The notes below the pieces were generated by a model, which saw nothing but the letters and a program-made list of their open reading frames with translations, made no database searches and had not been told where the DNA came from. Positions 23,734 through 37,318 of a stretch of DNA of 64,000 nt are shown here, one piece after another. This stretch comes from Microcebus murinus (lineage: Eukaryota; Chordata; Mammalia; Primates; Cheirogaleidae). The stretch is taken from positions 50,434,001 to 50,498,000 of the forward strand of contig NC_134109.1 in the NCBI RefSeq assembly GCF_040939455.1, written 5' to 3'. The position numbers and the translations under genes are program-made. Within the stretch, counting starts at the first letter, position 1. The number at the start of each line of letters is the position of its first letter.

Positions 23734-25918
23734 TAAGTGAGGCAAAGCTTTTTTAAAAGCCTTCTAAAGTCAGTGCTTTATAAATTGGAATTGGTGGTTT
23801 CATAATTAAAGGACCCATAAATCTTATTACTAAAGTTGATTGTTCACTTTCTAAAAGAAAAAATTCTGTTCAGTGGATAAAGGAGTCAACCATTAAAGGT
23901 ACAAGATGTGTTTAAATTGAAATACAATTGGATACTGTGACATAAATGATTAAATAATCTCAATATTTAAATAAATATTTGTTTCATGCATTTCCCTAAA
24001 CTTTGTAAACCAACAAACTGCTGGCAAGCAAGCTGGGCAGTATATAAATAATAATTCCTCCCATTGATATGCCCTTTAAATGAATTGAAAGGAAACTGGA
24101 TCTCTAGGATAGAAAGCCCACGCATTCAATATGTGGGAGGCAAATTTCTTACACCACACCCTAACCTGAGATGTGTTTCTCAAATTTGCACAGTGAAGAA
24201 AAGGGCTTTCAAACATAGATGTGAATTCTTGCATGGATTCAAATCATCTTTATTATATATTATATCATATCTTTATTATAGTAATATTTAAATATTTATA
24301 ATAATAAAACTACTTATCAATTACTTACCATATAAAACTAAGTAATGGCTTATAAGTTTTGTACAAGTATAAAAACTAAACAAATAAATTAAAAATTTAC
24401 ATGGGGAAAAACAATGAAATTCTAATGAGCATATTTGTGTGCTACCTCTCTCTGATTTAATCCTGTACATCAACTTTCTGAAACAATGTAAAAAAATCAC
24501 ATCACTCATTTGGGGGAAACTCATCCTGTACTATCAAAGCACAAAAGTAAGTGTACAAATTCAGTTCCTATATCAAAAATTAAAAAAATTCCCAAAAGAA
24601 TAATAATAATATAGAAAATACCGGTCGAAAAAGAAAATGCATTAGGCTTGTGGGACTAAAGAGTTAAAATTTTCTGACAATATTTCTGTATGCACATTTT
24701 CTTGTCAAATAGATAAGGAACCACTGTGAATCAAGAGCATGAAAGCCAGGCAGCATGACCACCCATTATCCATGACAATAGGCATAATTGGCTGACTTTA
24801 AAGAAAAGGCCAGCCATAACCATGGCTTTTTTACATTTGATACGCAACCCTAAGAATACTGTATGTAGAGAGTCAAACTGGTCACCTAGGCTCTCAAAAA
24901 AATTGAGATTACAGCCCCCAGTGTGAAGTTACTAAGAAGTGAAGATGAAAAAGACTGTTAGTCATCACTGAGGGCCTGAGTGGGAACATGATCTCTGAAT
25001 CAGGGTGTATTGTCAAACAAGTGATGGCATGACACAAAATGACTAATGATCAACAATGCAGACACTTCCTATAGCAGGAGAGGGCCATCATGGTGTGTGT
25101 CACTCAATGTATTAGGCTCCAGTACATATTATTCTTTGTGAACAAAATCAAATTTAGCTGTTTGTGAAACATTTGAAATGTGATAGCAAAAGGGAAAGAA
25201 GATTCTTCCTTGAACTGATACACAGAACTGTACTTTTCCAGACACTGCATGAAAGGATACTGGGAATTTGATTGTATTTCCAACACTGTTTAGTGTTAAT
25301 TTCCAGTACCTAAAGGTTGCCTTGCTGCATTGCTAATCAATAAGTACAGAATAGTGCAGGCCTCTTACATAAGGGTTGTGGAACAGAAAGAGAAACTAAG
25401 GAGGAAAGACCCTTACACAGTCAAAGCTGAATCAAGTCTAAATATATATGCATGTCTGCTTTCTAAGGGCTCCTAGAATAATAATCTCTCCTTGCCCATC
25501 CCAAAATTTATTATTCCAGGGCATGCATTATTAGAGTTATCCAAGTTTGTCTTTTCTATTTTTCTTCTGTATGCACAGCCAAATACTAGAAAGCTGGAGC
25601 TGGCTAACACTGGCTCACAGAAGTTGACTGTGTGCATCCCTGATTGTCTGCCTTCAGTAACATCACATTAGTGGTTGAAATTGATGATGGAGTATTTCCA
25701 GCAAACATGTCAGTAAACACTATAAATCTGGGCTTTCTCCCCCTGACTCCTGGCCCCCACAATGAACAGGTTGTTAAATATTTATCAACACACCACTACA
25801 TCTCAGTAGTATATGTACTCACTGTGCTATGGGTCACACAATTTGCCAAAAACAAGGAACAAAACAGGGAACCAAACAGAAATAGTCCTGTCCTCAAAGA
25901 TCTTAATGGTTTTATGTA
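23734..25918. other. AT-rich non-coding sequence
   Basis: No gene or confident repeat. Frames of 60-91 codons (24064-24524, 25104-25286, 25644-25919) have no recognisable family. Confidence 0.55.
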
Positions 25919-26328
25919 ATTGTGTAAGATACTGGGCTATTAGGACAATAGACACCTTCCAACTTCTGTTTACTGCTTGCTTGCTAACTGCAAAGCATTA
26001 TGAGTACATTATGGGATGCAGAGGAGAAAGACAAAGAATGCGGAAACTGGAGTCTCTCAGCTAGGACCCGGAACAGGTTGGAGCCTATCAGGGGCAGAAT
26101 GAAGAATCACTGTGGGGGCAGATGCATGATCAGCATGTAAACAGCTTAGATATAAAAGGCTCACTAGCGCACAAGGGGGTCCCTGCCTGAAGAAGAGTCC
26201 ACCGCACTGGCACTCTGGGGGCTCGGACCCTAGCTCGAGCTAGACAATAAAACTTGTTTTGATAATTACAGCCTCGGTGACTCTGTCTCTCTGTCCCATG
26301 GCCCTGCGAATCTCGACTCTAACAATTG
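25919..26328 (+). mobile_element. Solo LTR of a class I-like endogenous retrovirus, with 4-bp target duplication
   Basis: A 402-bp LTR (25923-26324) begins 'tgtaagatac' and ends 'ctctaaca' and is flanked by attg at 25919-25922 and 26325-26328. A TATA box (tataaaagg) is at 26151, and a poly(A) signal AATAAA at 26246-26251, followed by a U5-like CT/CpG-bearing tail. A 4-bp target duplication is usual for ERV1 (gamma-like) elements. No primer-binding site or gag/pol/env sequence follows, so the provirus was probably lost by LTR-LTR recombination. The exact family is not identified. It points toward the retrogene about 2.6 kb downstream on the same strand. Confidence 0.85.
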
Positions 26329-26794
26329 CCCTGCCTTATTCTTACCTTATTCCTTACCTCCATTTACACATGTTCTACTTGTTCTTTAAGCCATCTCTAT
26401 TTTACATGATATTAGTGTCTCCCTTAGCTATACATTTCAAAGCAGACAAGTTTTACACTTGTTGTGCAAGGTTTGCTTAAGCATGATGCACATTGTGGAA
26501 GGCAAGGGTAGGAAGGTAGGGAACAATCAAAATTTTGGAATTGATTGAGGAGAATACTATCAACATTTATGAATGGTGTGGTTCATGCATTTTACACAGG
26601 CACTCCTATAGTATTTGCAGGCATAGGGAAAGGAGTATAGAACATCACAGTTTGGCCCTCCCTCTTCTCTTCGCAACTTCCTACTCTAACCTGCAACTGA
26701 CAGGGGCTTCATGCATGAGTCGGGTAGGGTGACCAACTCTCCTGTTTTACCTGGTACTACGGGGTTTTGCAGGACTGGTACAATTCCAGGCAAA
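26329..26794. other. Unclassified sequence
   Basis: No gene or repeat recognised. Short plus-strand frames (26259-26962) overlap the LTR and the repeat cluster and are not supported. Confidence 0.55.
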
Positions 26795-26968
26795 CTAGGA
26801 TTACTCAACCTTTGGATTAATAAAAGAAGCTTATGCAGGCAGGCCCTGATAGTAACAATAGTTACTGCTGGACAGAGAATTATAGAGTTTTGGCTATTGT
26901 TACTATCAGCCTTGATAGTAACAATAGCTTCTGCTGGTCAGAACATTATAGGGTTTTGGTAATCCTAG
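26795..26968. repeat. Inverted/direct repeat cluster with a perfect 15-bp hairpin
   Basis: The 15-mer tgatagtaacaatag occurs at 26847-26861 and 26913-26927 and its exact complement at 26894-26908. The last two form a perfect 15-bp stem with a 4-base loop. The two direct copies extend to 47-bp units (26847-26893 and 26913-26959) differing at 6 positions. An outer 9-bp inverted pair (ctaggatta 26795-26803, taatcctag 26960-26968) encloses the cluster. Confidence 0.9.
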
Positions 26969-27179
26969 ACAGGTGAAAGTCTACTTTTCAGGTGGAAGTG
27001 AGTATGTGATGGCACATGAACTCTGACTGGACATCTTCCTTTCACCTCACAGACTCCTTTCTCCTAGTCACTATCATAGATTCTGGGCATGTAGTAGTAA
27101 TTAAAAAGATACAAATATGTTTATAAAGTAAAATATATACAACTATGTTCAAGTTTTCATAGCTTTTCTGCAGTATTGC

Positions 27180-27720
27180 AAAGCCTTCCTTTCTGATCTC
27201 CCTACAAATTTTTGGTCCATTCTAGTCTATTCACCACACTATAATTAGAGTGATAAAACTTGTATAAAGCTCTTCAGTAGCCTTGCATTAAAGACTAGGA
27301 TCCCTAACTAGGTAAAATGGGCCCTGTGTGATATGAAAGGCTCCTCTCACATGTACACACACTCTGGGCTCACATTAAGCTACTCACCTTCTCACTCACA
27401 GTCACATTGGCCTTACTTTAGTTTTTAAAACTGATCTATGTTCCTGCTTGGTCCAAAGCCTCTGCATATACCAGGCCCTGCGTGCCATAGTCACTATATG
27501 AAAACTCTTTTCTGATAAAGTCTTCCCTGTTCATTTCTCAGTCTAGATCAGGGTCTCAGTCCTGGCTTCATCCCAGGGTCTCAGGGGTTACTTTGCCTTT
27601 TCTTTTTGGTACTTTTTACACTTTATAATACGATGATATAGTATCTAAACTCTCTCCTAGACTTAAACTCAGTGAAGGCATAATAGTACTTGCAGCTTTG
27701 TCTCCATATTCAGGAATATG
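27180..27720 (+). mobile_element. L2 LINE fragment
   Basis: The order of words follows the L2 3' region: 'ttcaccacactataattaga', 'agcctctgcatataccaggc', a 'cactggcc/cttactt' block, 'agtcttccctgttcatttct', 'ttaaactcagtgaaggcata' and 'tttgtctccatattcagg'. It is ancient and diverged. Confidence 0.6.
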
Positions 27721-28620
27721 AATATGGAGATAAGGTTCCATAAATAGGAACTATGTGAGAAAAAAGAGGAAATAAGAAATGAAGGAAGGAAGAAAAGGGA
27801 CGTAAGAAAAGTTCCATCTAAAGTGGGAAAGTTCTCTACATTGGGAGTTTTAATTTTTCTATCCTAAGATGAGTATTTTGTAAAACTCCACTCATTTTAA
27901 GGACAGCAGTGGTTTTCTAACAGCTTATTTTTCTCTGCTAAAGAGAAGGCATTAGAAGAATATGTTCATATTGGGGGACTTTGCTCCATGTCATGATATA
28001 TGAAATAAAAGCCCCCTAAAATTTTTTTTAAAAAGCTAGAAAAATGCAAGTAAGTTTTGTAGACTATTCATAATTTTTCTTTCTCTCTTCTTCTTTTCAA
28101 TACACTGATATTACAAAATGTAGTATCAGAAGAAAAAAAGATGAAACTTATGGTAAGATGTGAAAGATTACTAAAGCATAGTTACTCCTTAATATAGCTT
28201 CAGGAGCTTATAATGCAAGTAATCTTACATTTTAAAAATTCAGTTTGCATTTCAATTCTGTAGATACCACTTTGATAATAAAATCATTCTATTAGGCCAA
28301 GAGGAAAAAAAGTTTCATGTTTATAAAACAATTATCAAGCAATATATACAACAGATATCTTCTCTTTATTCCTCTCTCTACTTTCATCTCTTCCTGAGCT
28401 TTATCAGAGCACTTATGCCAAAAAACCACTTTACCAGGGAAGCTGGCCATACACTCTTCAAGAAACAGCACGATCTACAAATGTTGACAGGCAGATGCAA
28501 GCTCCGGAAAAGGAATTATTTAGCTAAACTGACAACAGAGTTTATTGAATAACCAGAGGGACTCTTTTTCTAAAACTGTAGGAAAATGCGTATTCTATAA
28601 CTTAACGGAAAGCTTAAGGC
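27721..28620. other. AT-rich sequence upstream of the retrogene
   Basis: Nothing recognisable apart from A/T-rich runs. It ends at a sharp rise in GC content at about 28620. Confidence 0.5.
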
Positions 28621-29560
<940 letters not shown>

Positions 29561-29650
29561 GGGCTTTGGCAGTACTGTCTCCTTGGACCATGCCAGTCTG
29601 ACTTATGCTCACCAAGAAATTCTATTTACTGGCAAAAAATAAATATTAAT
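29561..29650 (+). other. 3' UTR of the retrogene with displaced poly(A) signal
   Basis: 'gagggctt' and 'ctcaccaagaaattctattt' recall the parent RPL10 3' end, in which the poly(A) hexamer is AATAAA. Here that position reads AAGAAA (about 29613). A fresh AATAAA lies about 25 bases further on (29638-29643, with a short A-run), possibly the remnant of the old A-tail acting as the new signal. No long A-tail or clear target duplication remains, consistent with an old insertion. Confidence 0.6.
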
Positions 29651-32150
29651 TTTATAATTTAAAATATTCAATTTTTAAAATTGTAGACTACTAGAAAAAT
29701 AATTTTTATATTAATACAGAAAAAAATGCTTTAATGGCAAGTGTTACTTTCCTTGTTTTAGTAATAAACAATTTGTATGCAATTTATGGAGAAAGCTATT
29801 GCTATTTTTATCCAGACACTTTAAATTTAGGAAAGTATAGGGAAATATGTCAAGTTTTATATGTAGTAAAGTCATAAATTGTGCAGTTACCATTACCATT
29901 GGATAAAAAATAGCCAGAGAAAATCCAAGATTTGTGTGGAAAAAAACTCTTACTGTTTGTAGAATATAAACTAAACAATAAAGAGAAAAATAATGGTAAT
30001 AAGCATTAGTGATTTTTCAACTACAGCTTTTTGAAAACTAGTCTGTTTCTAAACTTGGTTGCCTGTGTTTTCATATAAATTTCCGTATATTATTTTTAGA
30101 ATTATTATTCACCTCTGATTATCAGCCTTAGGACAATTGAGTATCACCGAAAAAGGTTTTTCCAGACAAGCCTTACATTATCTTACAGTCAGGAGACAAC
30201 AGTCCAATCTTTTCTTCATCACAGAAAGGTCATAGGTGACAACAGAGTTCATATTGCTTGTATCTGAGCCCCAGTAGAACCAACAGAAGAGAGAAAATGA
30301 CACTGAATTAGCTATCTATTCTAAAAGTACTCCAGAGACAGTTTACAATCTGTACGTGCTTATCCTGCATTATAGTAACATTGATTGCAGAAGTGTTTTT
30401 TGTTTTATTTTAGAAACTACATAAGCTAAAATTCCTGGATTTGTACTACATTAAAAAAAAAAAAATTCCTGTTCTTTAAGTTGATTTTGTCTTCTAAACC
30501 TCAATCCTGCAAACACTGCCTGCAGTTTTCTCATACTACCTACTCATTTTCACAGTCAACACATTTAAATTAATGTGCAACAAAAGGAGTACTAAACAGT
30601 ATATAAACACAAATTCTGTTTAGTTCTTAAATTACCTAAAAAACAAAAAATTACTTTGTCTACCCTAACGTTGGTATTTCGTTCAGGCTGTTGTAAGTTA
30701 TTTCCTATTTGTGTATTTCTAAGCTAGGTTGCTATTTTAAGTTATAATGTTTTTCATGTTATAAATAAACTTGACAAAGATACATCTCAACAAATACTAA
30801 ATATGAACACATAGAAAGGGCTTTTCAGCATAAGAAGTGCTTTCTTGATGTATTTTACGTGATGCTTTGAAAACCCCTGAAGTTTTCTAGGGAATTAAGT
30901 CCTATGGAGTTAGTAAATGAGGATAGACTTGAGCCAGATAATTGACTCCTATCCATTCCTGTTTGCATTTTAATACACTGTCTTTCCAAAACAAAAACAA
31001 ATTCAACCTAAAAAAATGCAATACCCAAAAGAATAAGCAGTGTATTTGCTACTAGTACAATATGGTTTAGCTTTGAAAATATTTTCCATCTTTATTATTC
31101 ACCCTTCTCTTTGATCTTAAACCTCTCAAACACCTTGACTTTTAAGGTTGGAACTCTGTTCTCACTAATGTATACTGAGAGACAGCTAAGGATAAGCCCA
31201 TGAACTTCCTTGGCCTACAATTGTGATTGTTTATATAGGCAGTAAGGTTTTTCTTTTTTTTTTTTACATTTTCCTACAGCTTTACATTATAAACAAATAT
31301 AAATTTTATTTTCTTCAGTGTTGATAATAAGGACACTTTAACTTATTTTTTCTTAAAAATCCTTTCTATTAATTTGTTTTTCAAGCCATAATTTTGTTTT
31401 TTCAGCATTTTCCCATTTTAGAAGTCATTCTAGTTATTTAAAAAAATTGAGAAAACAATGGGGCTGAAGGATAATTTAATTGTATTTTTGCAGATCTCTT
31501 CCTTAATTTAAACTTTCTATTCAAAATAGAATATTTAATTTGGGAACATATGTATTCATGTTTGTAATCATGCACTACTGCAATAAAACAAAATTATTTG
31601 CCCATTTGAAATAAAAACTGCAAGTACAGTTAACTAAATTCAAGCAAATATTGTCCATAAGAATTTTTATTTGAGAGACTCTCCAGGTTTTATGGAAAGT
31701 ACTGAATGAATAAGAAGAGGAAGAAAACTTCAATAGGACTATGCAGCATATCAATTTTCTTTTGAAAAGCACATTCCTTAAATGATTGTTATATAATCCA
31801 CAATTTCTACCCCCTCAAAATATGGAATTATACCAAGCATATTTAGTTTGAAATCTTTAATTTTTCTAAAACTATACACCAGTTCTGGGCATGAATTGGC
31901 TGTCACTAACACTGGCATTTTATCTCTGCTTAAGTCTTGTTCCCCCTGCCCTGACATAATTCAAGTAGAGCTTTCTGGTTCTTAGAATGTCACCATTGAC
32001 TTAAGGATTGAGCTAGGATGCCATTTTGCACCAACCATCTTCTGGCTTTACATTCATGACATAATTTTTTGTTTCTTGTTTGTTGATATTTTAGCCTAAT
32101 GACTTCATTTTCATAAAAATACCTATATATTCTTTTTTAAAAGCAAGTAT
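29651..32150. other. AT-rich non-coding sequence
   Basis: No gene or clear repeat seen in 2.5 kb. There is a short A-run at about 30451. The 65-codon minus frame at 31575-31772 is background. The absence of recognisable repeats makes this the most unique-looking part of the window. Confidence 0.55.
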
Positions 32151-32480
32151 GGCTGGGTCCAGTGGCTCATGCCTGTAATCCCAGCACTGTGGGAGGCTGG
32201 GGCACAAGGATAGCTTGAGATGAGGAGTTTGAGACCAGTCTAGGCAAAATAGGGAGATCCCATCACTACAAAAAATAAAAGATTAGCTGGGCATGGTGGC
32301 ATATACCTGTAGTCTTGGCTACTCAGGAGGCTAAGATGGGAGTATATCCTGAGCCCAGGAGTTGGAAGCTGTAGTGAGCTGTGACTGCACTACTGTACTC
32401 TATCCCAGGGAGGAGAGCAAGACCCTGTCTCTTAAAAAAACCAAAACAAACAAATAAAAAAGCAAAACAACAAAAAAAAG
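32151..32480 (+). mobile_element. Alu SINE, older AluJ-like copy
   Basis: A full dimeric Alu: 'ggctgggtccagtggctcat', 'taatcccagcactgtgggag', 'aaaaaataaaagattagctg' linker, right arm to 'agcaagaccctgtctctt', then an A-rich tail interrupted by C. It lacks the inserted 'ccaactaa' middle of the other Alus here, so it is likely an ancestral J-type. Confidence 0.9.
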
Positions 32481-32571
32481 TAAGGTAGAAAATGAGTAAA
32501 GTCAAAATAAGTTACACCTTCAGTAATAATTCAAAATGAGTTAATTTTCACACTTAATGATAGATAAGAAG

Positions 32572-32790
32572 AAAAGCTCTGGTATCAGGATGACTGGATT
32601 TGAACCTAGCTTTTTCACAAATTATTTAGTATCACCAATCCTTCACTTTGTCATCTATAAAATGAAGGTAAGATACTTTAATTTTAGGGTTGTTTTATGA
32701 TTAAATTAGATAATGTATTGAGAAAGTGAATAGTATTGTGCTTTGCACATATTAGGTATATAAAATTAATGTTAACTTATAACAGATAAT
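32572..32790 (+). mobile_element. MIR SINE
   Basis: Sense MIR order: 'ctggtatcaggatgactgga', 'tttgaacctagctttttcac', 'ctttgtcatctataaaatga', 'agggttgttttatgattaaa' and 'gtgctttgcacatattaggt'. It is one of the better-preserved MIRs in the window. Confidence 0.85.
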
Positions 32791-34109
32791 ATTGACATTA
32801 TTACATTTGCTTCTGCCTCATCAGTTCTCAACTCCTAATTTTTGGTGCCAGTACTACTAGTTTTTCATGATTTATGACCTTGATATTCTGTATTGCCATC
32901 ATAATTCCCTCTAGTTTTATCCTTGGAGTTCTAGAATTAATTGGATTCAATATTCAGTTTTGAATTTTTTTTTAATCTTTTGTAATTTCCACTTTAATTT
33001 CATTGTATTTCATCATGTCTTTTTGGAGCTCCTTTTGAAAAAATTTAATTATGCTTTACTGATTATTCCCTACATATGACTCAATTATGGTGATTTGCTT
33101 AATTTCCTCTTCCTTCCAAACTGGATTTTTAATCTATCTTTATGAACTTTTTAATTCAAAATTTATTTATTTCCCTTTTTTCTCATTTTTATTATATTTT
33201 CCAAAAAACGATTATGTGGCTGTCATGCCATATTTTCATAATGCTTATGTGTGATGTAAACTGTTTTGCCCAGACTTTCTATTTAATTTGAAATGTGGGT
33301 GAATTTCTGTAGTCCCCCTTTCATGTCATTTTTTCCCCCTCATTTAGTCTTCTCTCTAGATGCTATAGGATATTGTCATCTATTAATATCTCCTTTTCCA
33401 TAGCCTTGGGATAAGAGGATGGGAAAAGGCAAGAACCTGAGGGTTAAGTATAACCTTTGATGGATACTAGATTCTGATTATTCTTCTGAGATCCTGTTAA
33501 ATGTCCTAAACCAAAGCAGACTCCACTCAGCTAGGTATGTAGTCCACTCTCCTTGCAGTGGAATATTTATTCTTGCCCAGCTACTATTTAGTGCAAACCC
33601 TGGAAAATAGAAAGTCCAGTTGCTGAGCCTCTTTGGTGTTGGTTGGAATCCCATGTGTCTCCTGTGACTTGAAGTCATTAAATAAAGAGAATATTGTCTA
33701 TATTTACAAACTGTTGTCAATAATCTAAATCAAGGGATAAGAAAGAAAAAGAGTCAGAGGAATAAGAGAGTGAATAATTTCCCCTTCTTGCTATGAAAGT
33801 ACTAGTCTGGGCTATACTAATTAGAGATTTAAATAGGATTAAATTTGCATAATTGGCAGTGATTAAAAAGTTATGGGATGAGGTGTAGATACCATTAAGG
33901 ATATGTGCTACAGACAAAAACAATAGAACTTCCATGGAGCATAGTTGGTAGTTGTTCCTGAAAAATAAAAATTTCTGTTCACTTCAATATTTCTCCTGTG
34001 AAACAGTTACATAACCATTTTGATATAAAAACTTCCAGAAATTACATTAGTAAATGTCTAAATTACTAAAAATTAAGAGGTTTTTTGAAATTTCAATCAT
34101 ATGAATCAG
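32791..34109. other. T-rich, unclassified sequence (possible old L1 remnant)
   Basis: 32940-33130 has a weak likeness to antisense old L1 sequence ('tttcatcatgtctttttgga'). The two minus frames of 72 and 80 codons (33478-33935) have no recognisable family. Confidence 0.4.
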
Positions 34110-34525
34110 AAAACATATGCAAAGAGTCCTTAAAGCATTGTTCATAATAACAAAAAAATATTAAAAAGCCTTAATTTACATAAAGAAGACAATGAATATA
34201 TTTATTGTGGTATATTCACAATGGGAGAGATTATGAAAAGTAAGAATTGAACTTTAGCTACAGCTAAAATCATGGCTCAGAAAGAAATTGTTGATTTATA
34301 AAAAGAGAACAAGGCTATAAATAGCATAAAGTCTCTTTTTAAAACTCAAAAAACAAGCAAGACCAGAGGAAATATTGTATATACATAAATGAATGTGATA
34401 AATCTAGTTTAATAATAACAATGAAAATGTAGAATAGTGGTTTCATAGGTGGGACATAACATGGCAAAAGAGAAATAGGGGTGGTTTATGGAGGATACTT
34501 TAGAATATTTTATCTTTTACAGCAA
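34110..34525 (+). mobile_element. Old L1 3' end (L1M-type)
   Basis: 'attgttcataataacaaaaa', 'ttattgtggtatattcacaa', 'tagtggtttcataggtggga' and 'gaatattttatcttttac' follow the tail of an old mammalian L1 in order. It is heavily mutated and 5'-truncated. Confidence 0.6.
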
Positions 34526-36009
34526 GTCCTTCTAGCTTATTATTCTTCAGGATGTCTGGGCTATTTTTGGAACTTTCTCCATTCAAGATTTCCAAATTTG
34601 AGAATCAACTCATCAGATCACCACACTTAGCTGCCCTCTAAAATTTATTTATAAGAAAAAGTTATTAATTTATAACATTAGAAAATTACTTTATATTTTA
34701 TAATTAATAATTTTACTATCTGAGGTCTTAGGCAATCTAAATTTATTATTTGATGTTTTCACCTTTATTCCTATTTCATAATACCTTGTGTTCTTTTTTT
34801 TTAATCATGGGCTTATATTTTTCTTATATTGTTCTCTGTTATGTCAAGGCCTTTCTTGGCTGCTTTTTCCATCAGAGAGGATTTGTAGTGAATTCTGCTT
34901 GTTTCTTGGGTTGCTACCATCCTGAAATCAATTTCTCTTGTCATGAGAGTTAAAGAACATAGGGTTTTCAGGTTGAGCTTTCTGACTTTGCTGTGCATTC
35001 AGGTTCTGTAAGGGTAGTATATTGTGTGTCCCTGAGAAATCTACCACCTTTGATGGGCTAACCAATTGCAGCTGTCTACTCCAGTTTCAACTTGTTTGTT
35101 TGCTTCTGTTTAGGTCCTTGGAGATTTCTGTATTTCCTAGTGAACCTAGAAATGTAAAAAAAGAAATACTGTAGGCACAATCTAGTTATATTTTGGTGGG
35201 AGGACCACTTAAACTACATAGTCTTCTATACTGCTAAGTGTTAAGTCTTGTGATAATTTTTTTAATCTGGTGTTTGTATCTTGAAGAATACCATGATAAC
35301 TTCACCCTAAAATCATTTTTATGTATACGGACTTCATAAAAATTATAGTCTTTCTAATTTCATAGCCTACTTCCAAAATTTGAATGCAAGTTACTTTGTG
35401 GAAACTGGTAGCCTTTTCCTGTGTTATCTTACATGAACTAGAAATATATGTCTTACAAAATTCTCTTCTCCAGAGGGTGCTTGATCACAAAAGAAATGTG
35501 CAAGTCTGTGCTGAGTTGCGCAGACTATTGTTTACTTACATAGTTGGAGTTTTATGCATTGACAGATCTGGATTAAAGATTATCCTTGTGAGTGTCAGTT
35601 TATCCTTGAGTGTTCCATTTGTCCTGTAAGATCCTGTTTATCTATATTTACCTTCATTTTGCATTTATTTTCTCCCCCAATTGCCTGCCCTTCTGATTTC
35701 TGAAGTTGCCATAGACTTCAAGTTCACCCCTAGAAGAAAGGTGATCACATTCAGTAGACTTCTTCATTGTCTCTGGTTAGTGACTTTGGTGACTTTTATC
35801 TGATCTCTCACTATCTACTTCACAACTGTTATTGTCACAACTTTTCCCATTATTCTGAAAAGTCTAATACCTATAAAAAATCTATTTCATGTTAATCTTA
35901 GTATTTCTGCTTCCCTGAGTAAACTGTAACTGATACAAGAATAATTAAAATCAGGAACAGATTAAAACTTAGTTTGCTGTAACTATTGAATGAACAAATG
36001 TATTGAATA
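34526..36009. other. AT-rich, mostly unique sequence
   Basis: No gene. 35690-35940 may be an old repeat related to that at 16817, with an end resembling 'ctgcttccctgagtaaactg'. Frames of 61-81 codons are not supported. Confidence 0.45.
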
Positions 36010-36210
36010 TATAGACTTTTGTTGGGATCCTAGTTCTGCCCACTACTTTCCCTTTCATCTTGAGCAGTTTGTTGAATCTTGTAGAAACCTAAACTTCAAA
36101 ACTATCCCAACTGTAAAATGAAGATTATAATGGCAGTTATGAGAACATGCATTTGGCACAGCTTCTGGGACATGGTACACTCTGAATGAATGTTATTTAT
36201 TATTATTATC
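36010..36210 (+). mobile_element. MIR SINE fragment
   Basis: 'ggatcctagttctgcccact', 'cccaactgtaaaatgaagat' and 'tggtacactctgaatgaatg' fit the sense MIR body and tail. Confidence 0.6.
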
Positions 36211-37318
36211 ATTGATTATTAAATGATTAGAGTTTAAGAGAAGTTCACTATATATTAGCTAAGCTTATTAATATCATAATTCTGGTGAAATTTAAATGGC
36301 ACCTACTTTGGTTTGCAGAAACTCCAAATCTCTTGAGGGTACCTTTAAAATTCATGCATTGTCCCTATTCTTTTCTCAGTAAACTCAACAATGATGAAGC
36401 ATTTGAATATAAGTTCAAAAATGTGTAATTGCCATTATGTTCAGTATTGCCTGGCAGATTAATTCTGATTTTCTACTGAAGACATAAAATTTCTATGAAA
36501 TAACTATTGCTGCTTATGCAATTCTGCCATATTTTAACTTTTTAACTACTAGTTCATATATTGTCTAAGGTATTTAATCATAATTTTAATTATATAAGTG
36601 ATTATATGTTATGAAAAGAAATATTATAAGTTAATTATTTTTATAACAGTATATAAAGAACAAAATAATTCACTATTTTCAACTTCTAAGTTACAACAAC
36701 ATATTGGTATTTGTTATTTTAGATTTAATGAATCATGAAAAGCTATAATTAAATTAAAGAAAGCATTTTTGATGTTTCATCATGTATTTTAAGAGATATA
36801 TTAAATGTAAGAATGGACTATATAATTTAAACCCATAAAAAAGCATGGACTGCAACTGTAAGAGCATAAAGAATATGGACCTAAACATTGTCTTTCATTT
36901 TGGACCTAACCCCACCAATGCATCAAATTCATACCTAATTACAAGAAGTCTTCATGCTAGATTCTGGTTTGTAAGCATTCTCTCTCTTTCACTTTATCTT
37001 GTTCTCTTTCACACACACTTACATACTCTGTGTGTATTTTTTTATATATCCATATGTTTGAGATTGTCAGTAAGTCAATACTCTACCAAATTCAGTAGTT
37101 TCATATGGAATCCAATCTAATCAACTAAGCCAACCAACTAAGAGATGAAGGAAAGAAGAATCACTTATGGGACAAAACTTTTTAAATATCAACGATTTGT
37201 CTAAAAAATTGTAATATTTAAAGAAACAAGCATAATGCTTTGAATTCTGAGAAGAGAATAAAAATGACTGTATCAATAAGATATTAACATATAGAAAGGA
37301 ATTCAAAATTATTTATAA
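36211..37318. other. AT-rich non-coding sequence
   Basis: Nothing recognisable; frames at 36845-37306 are unsupported. Confidence 0.55.
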
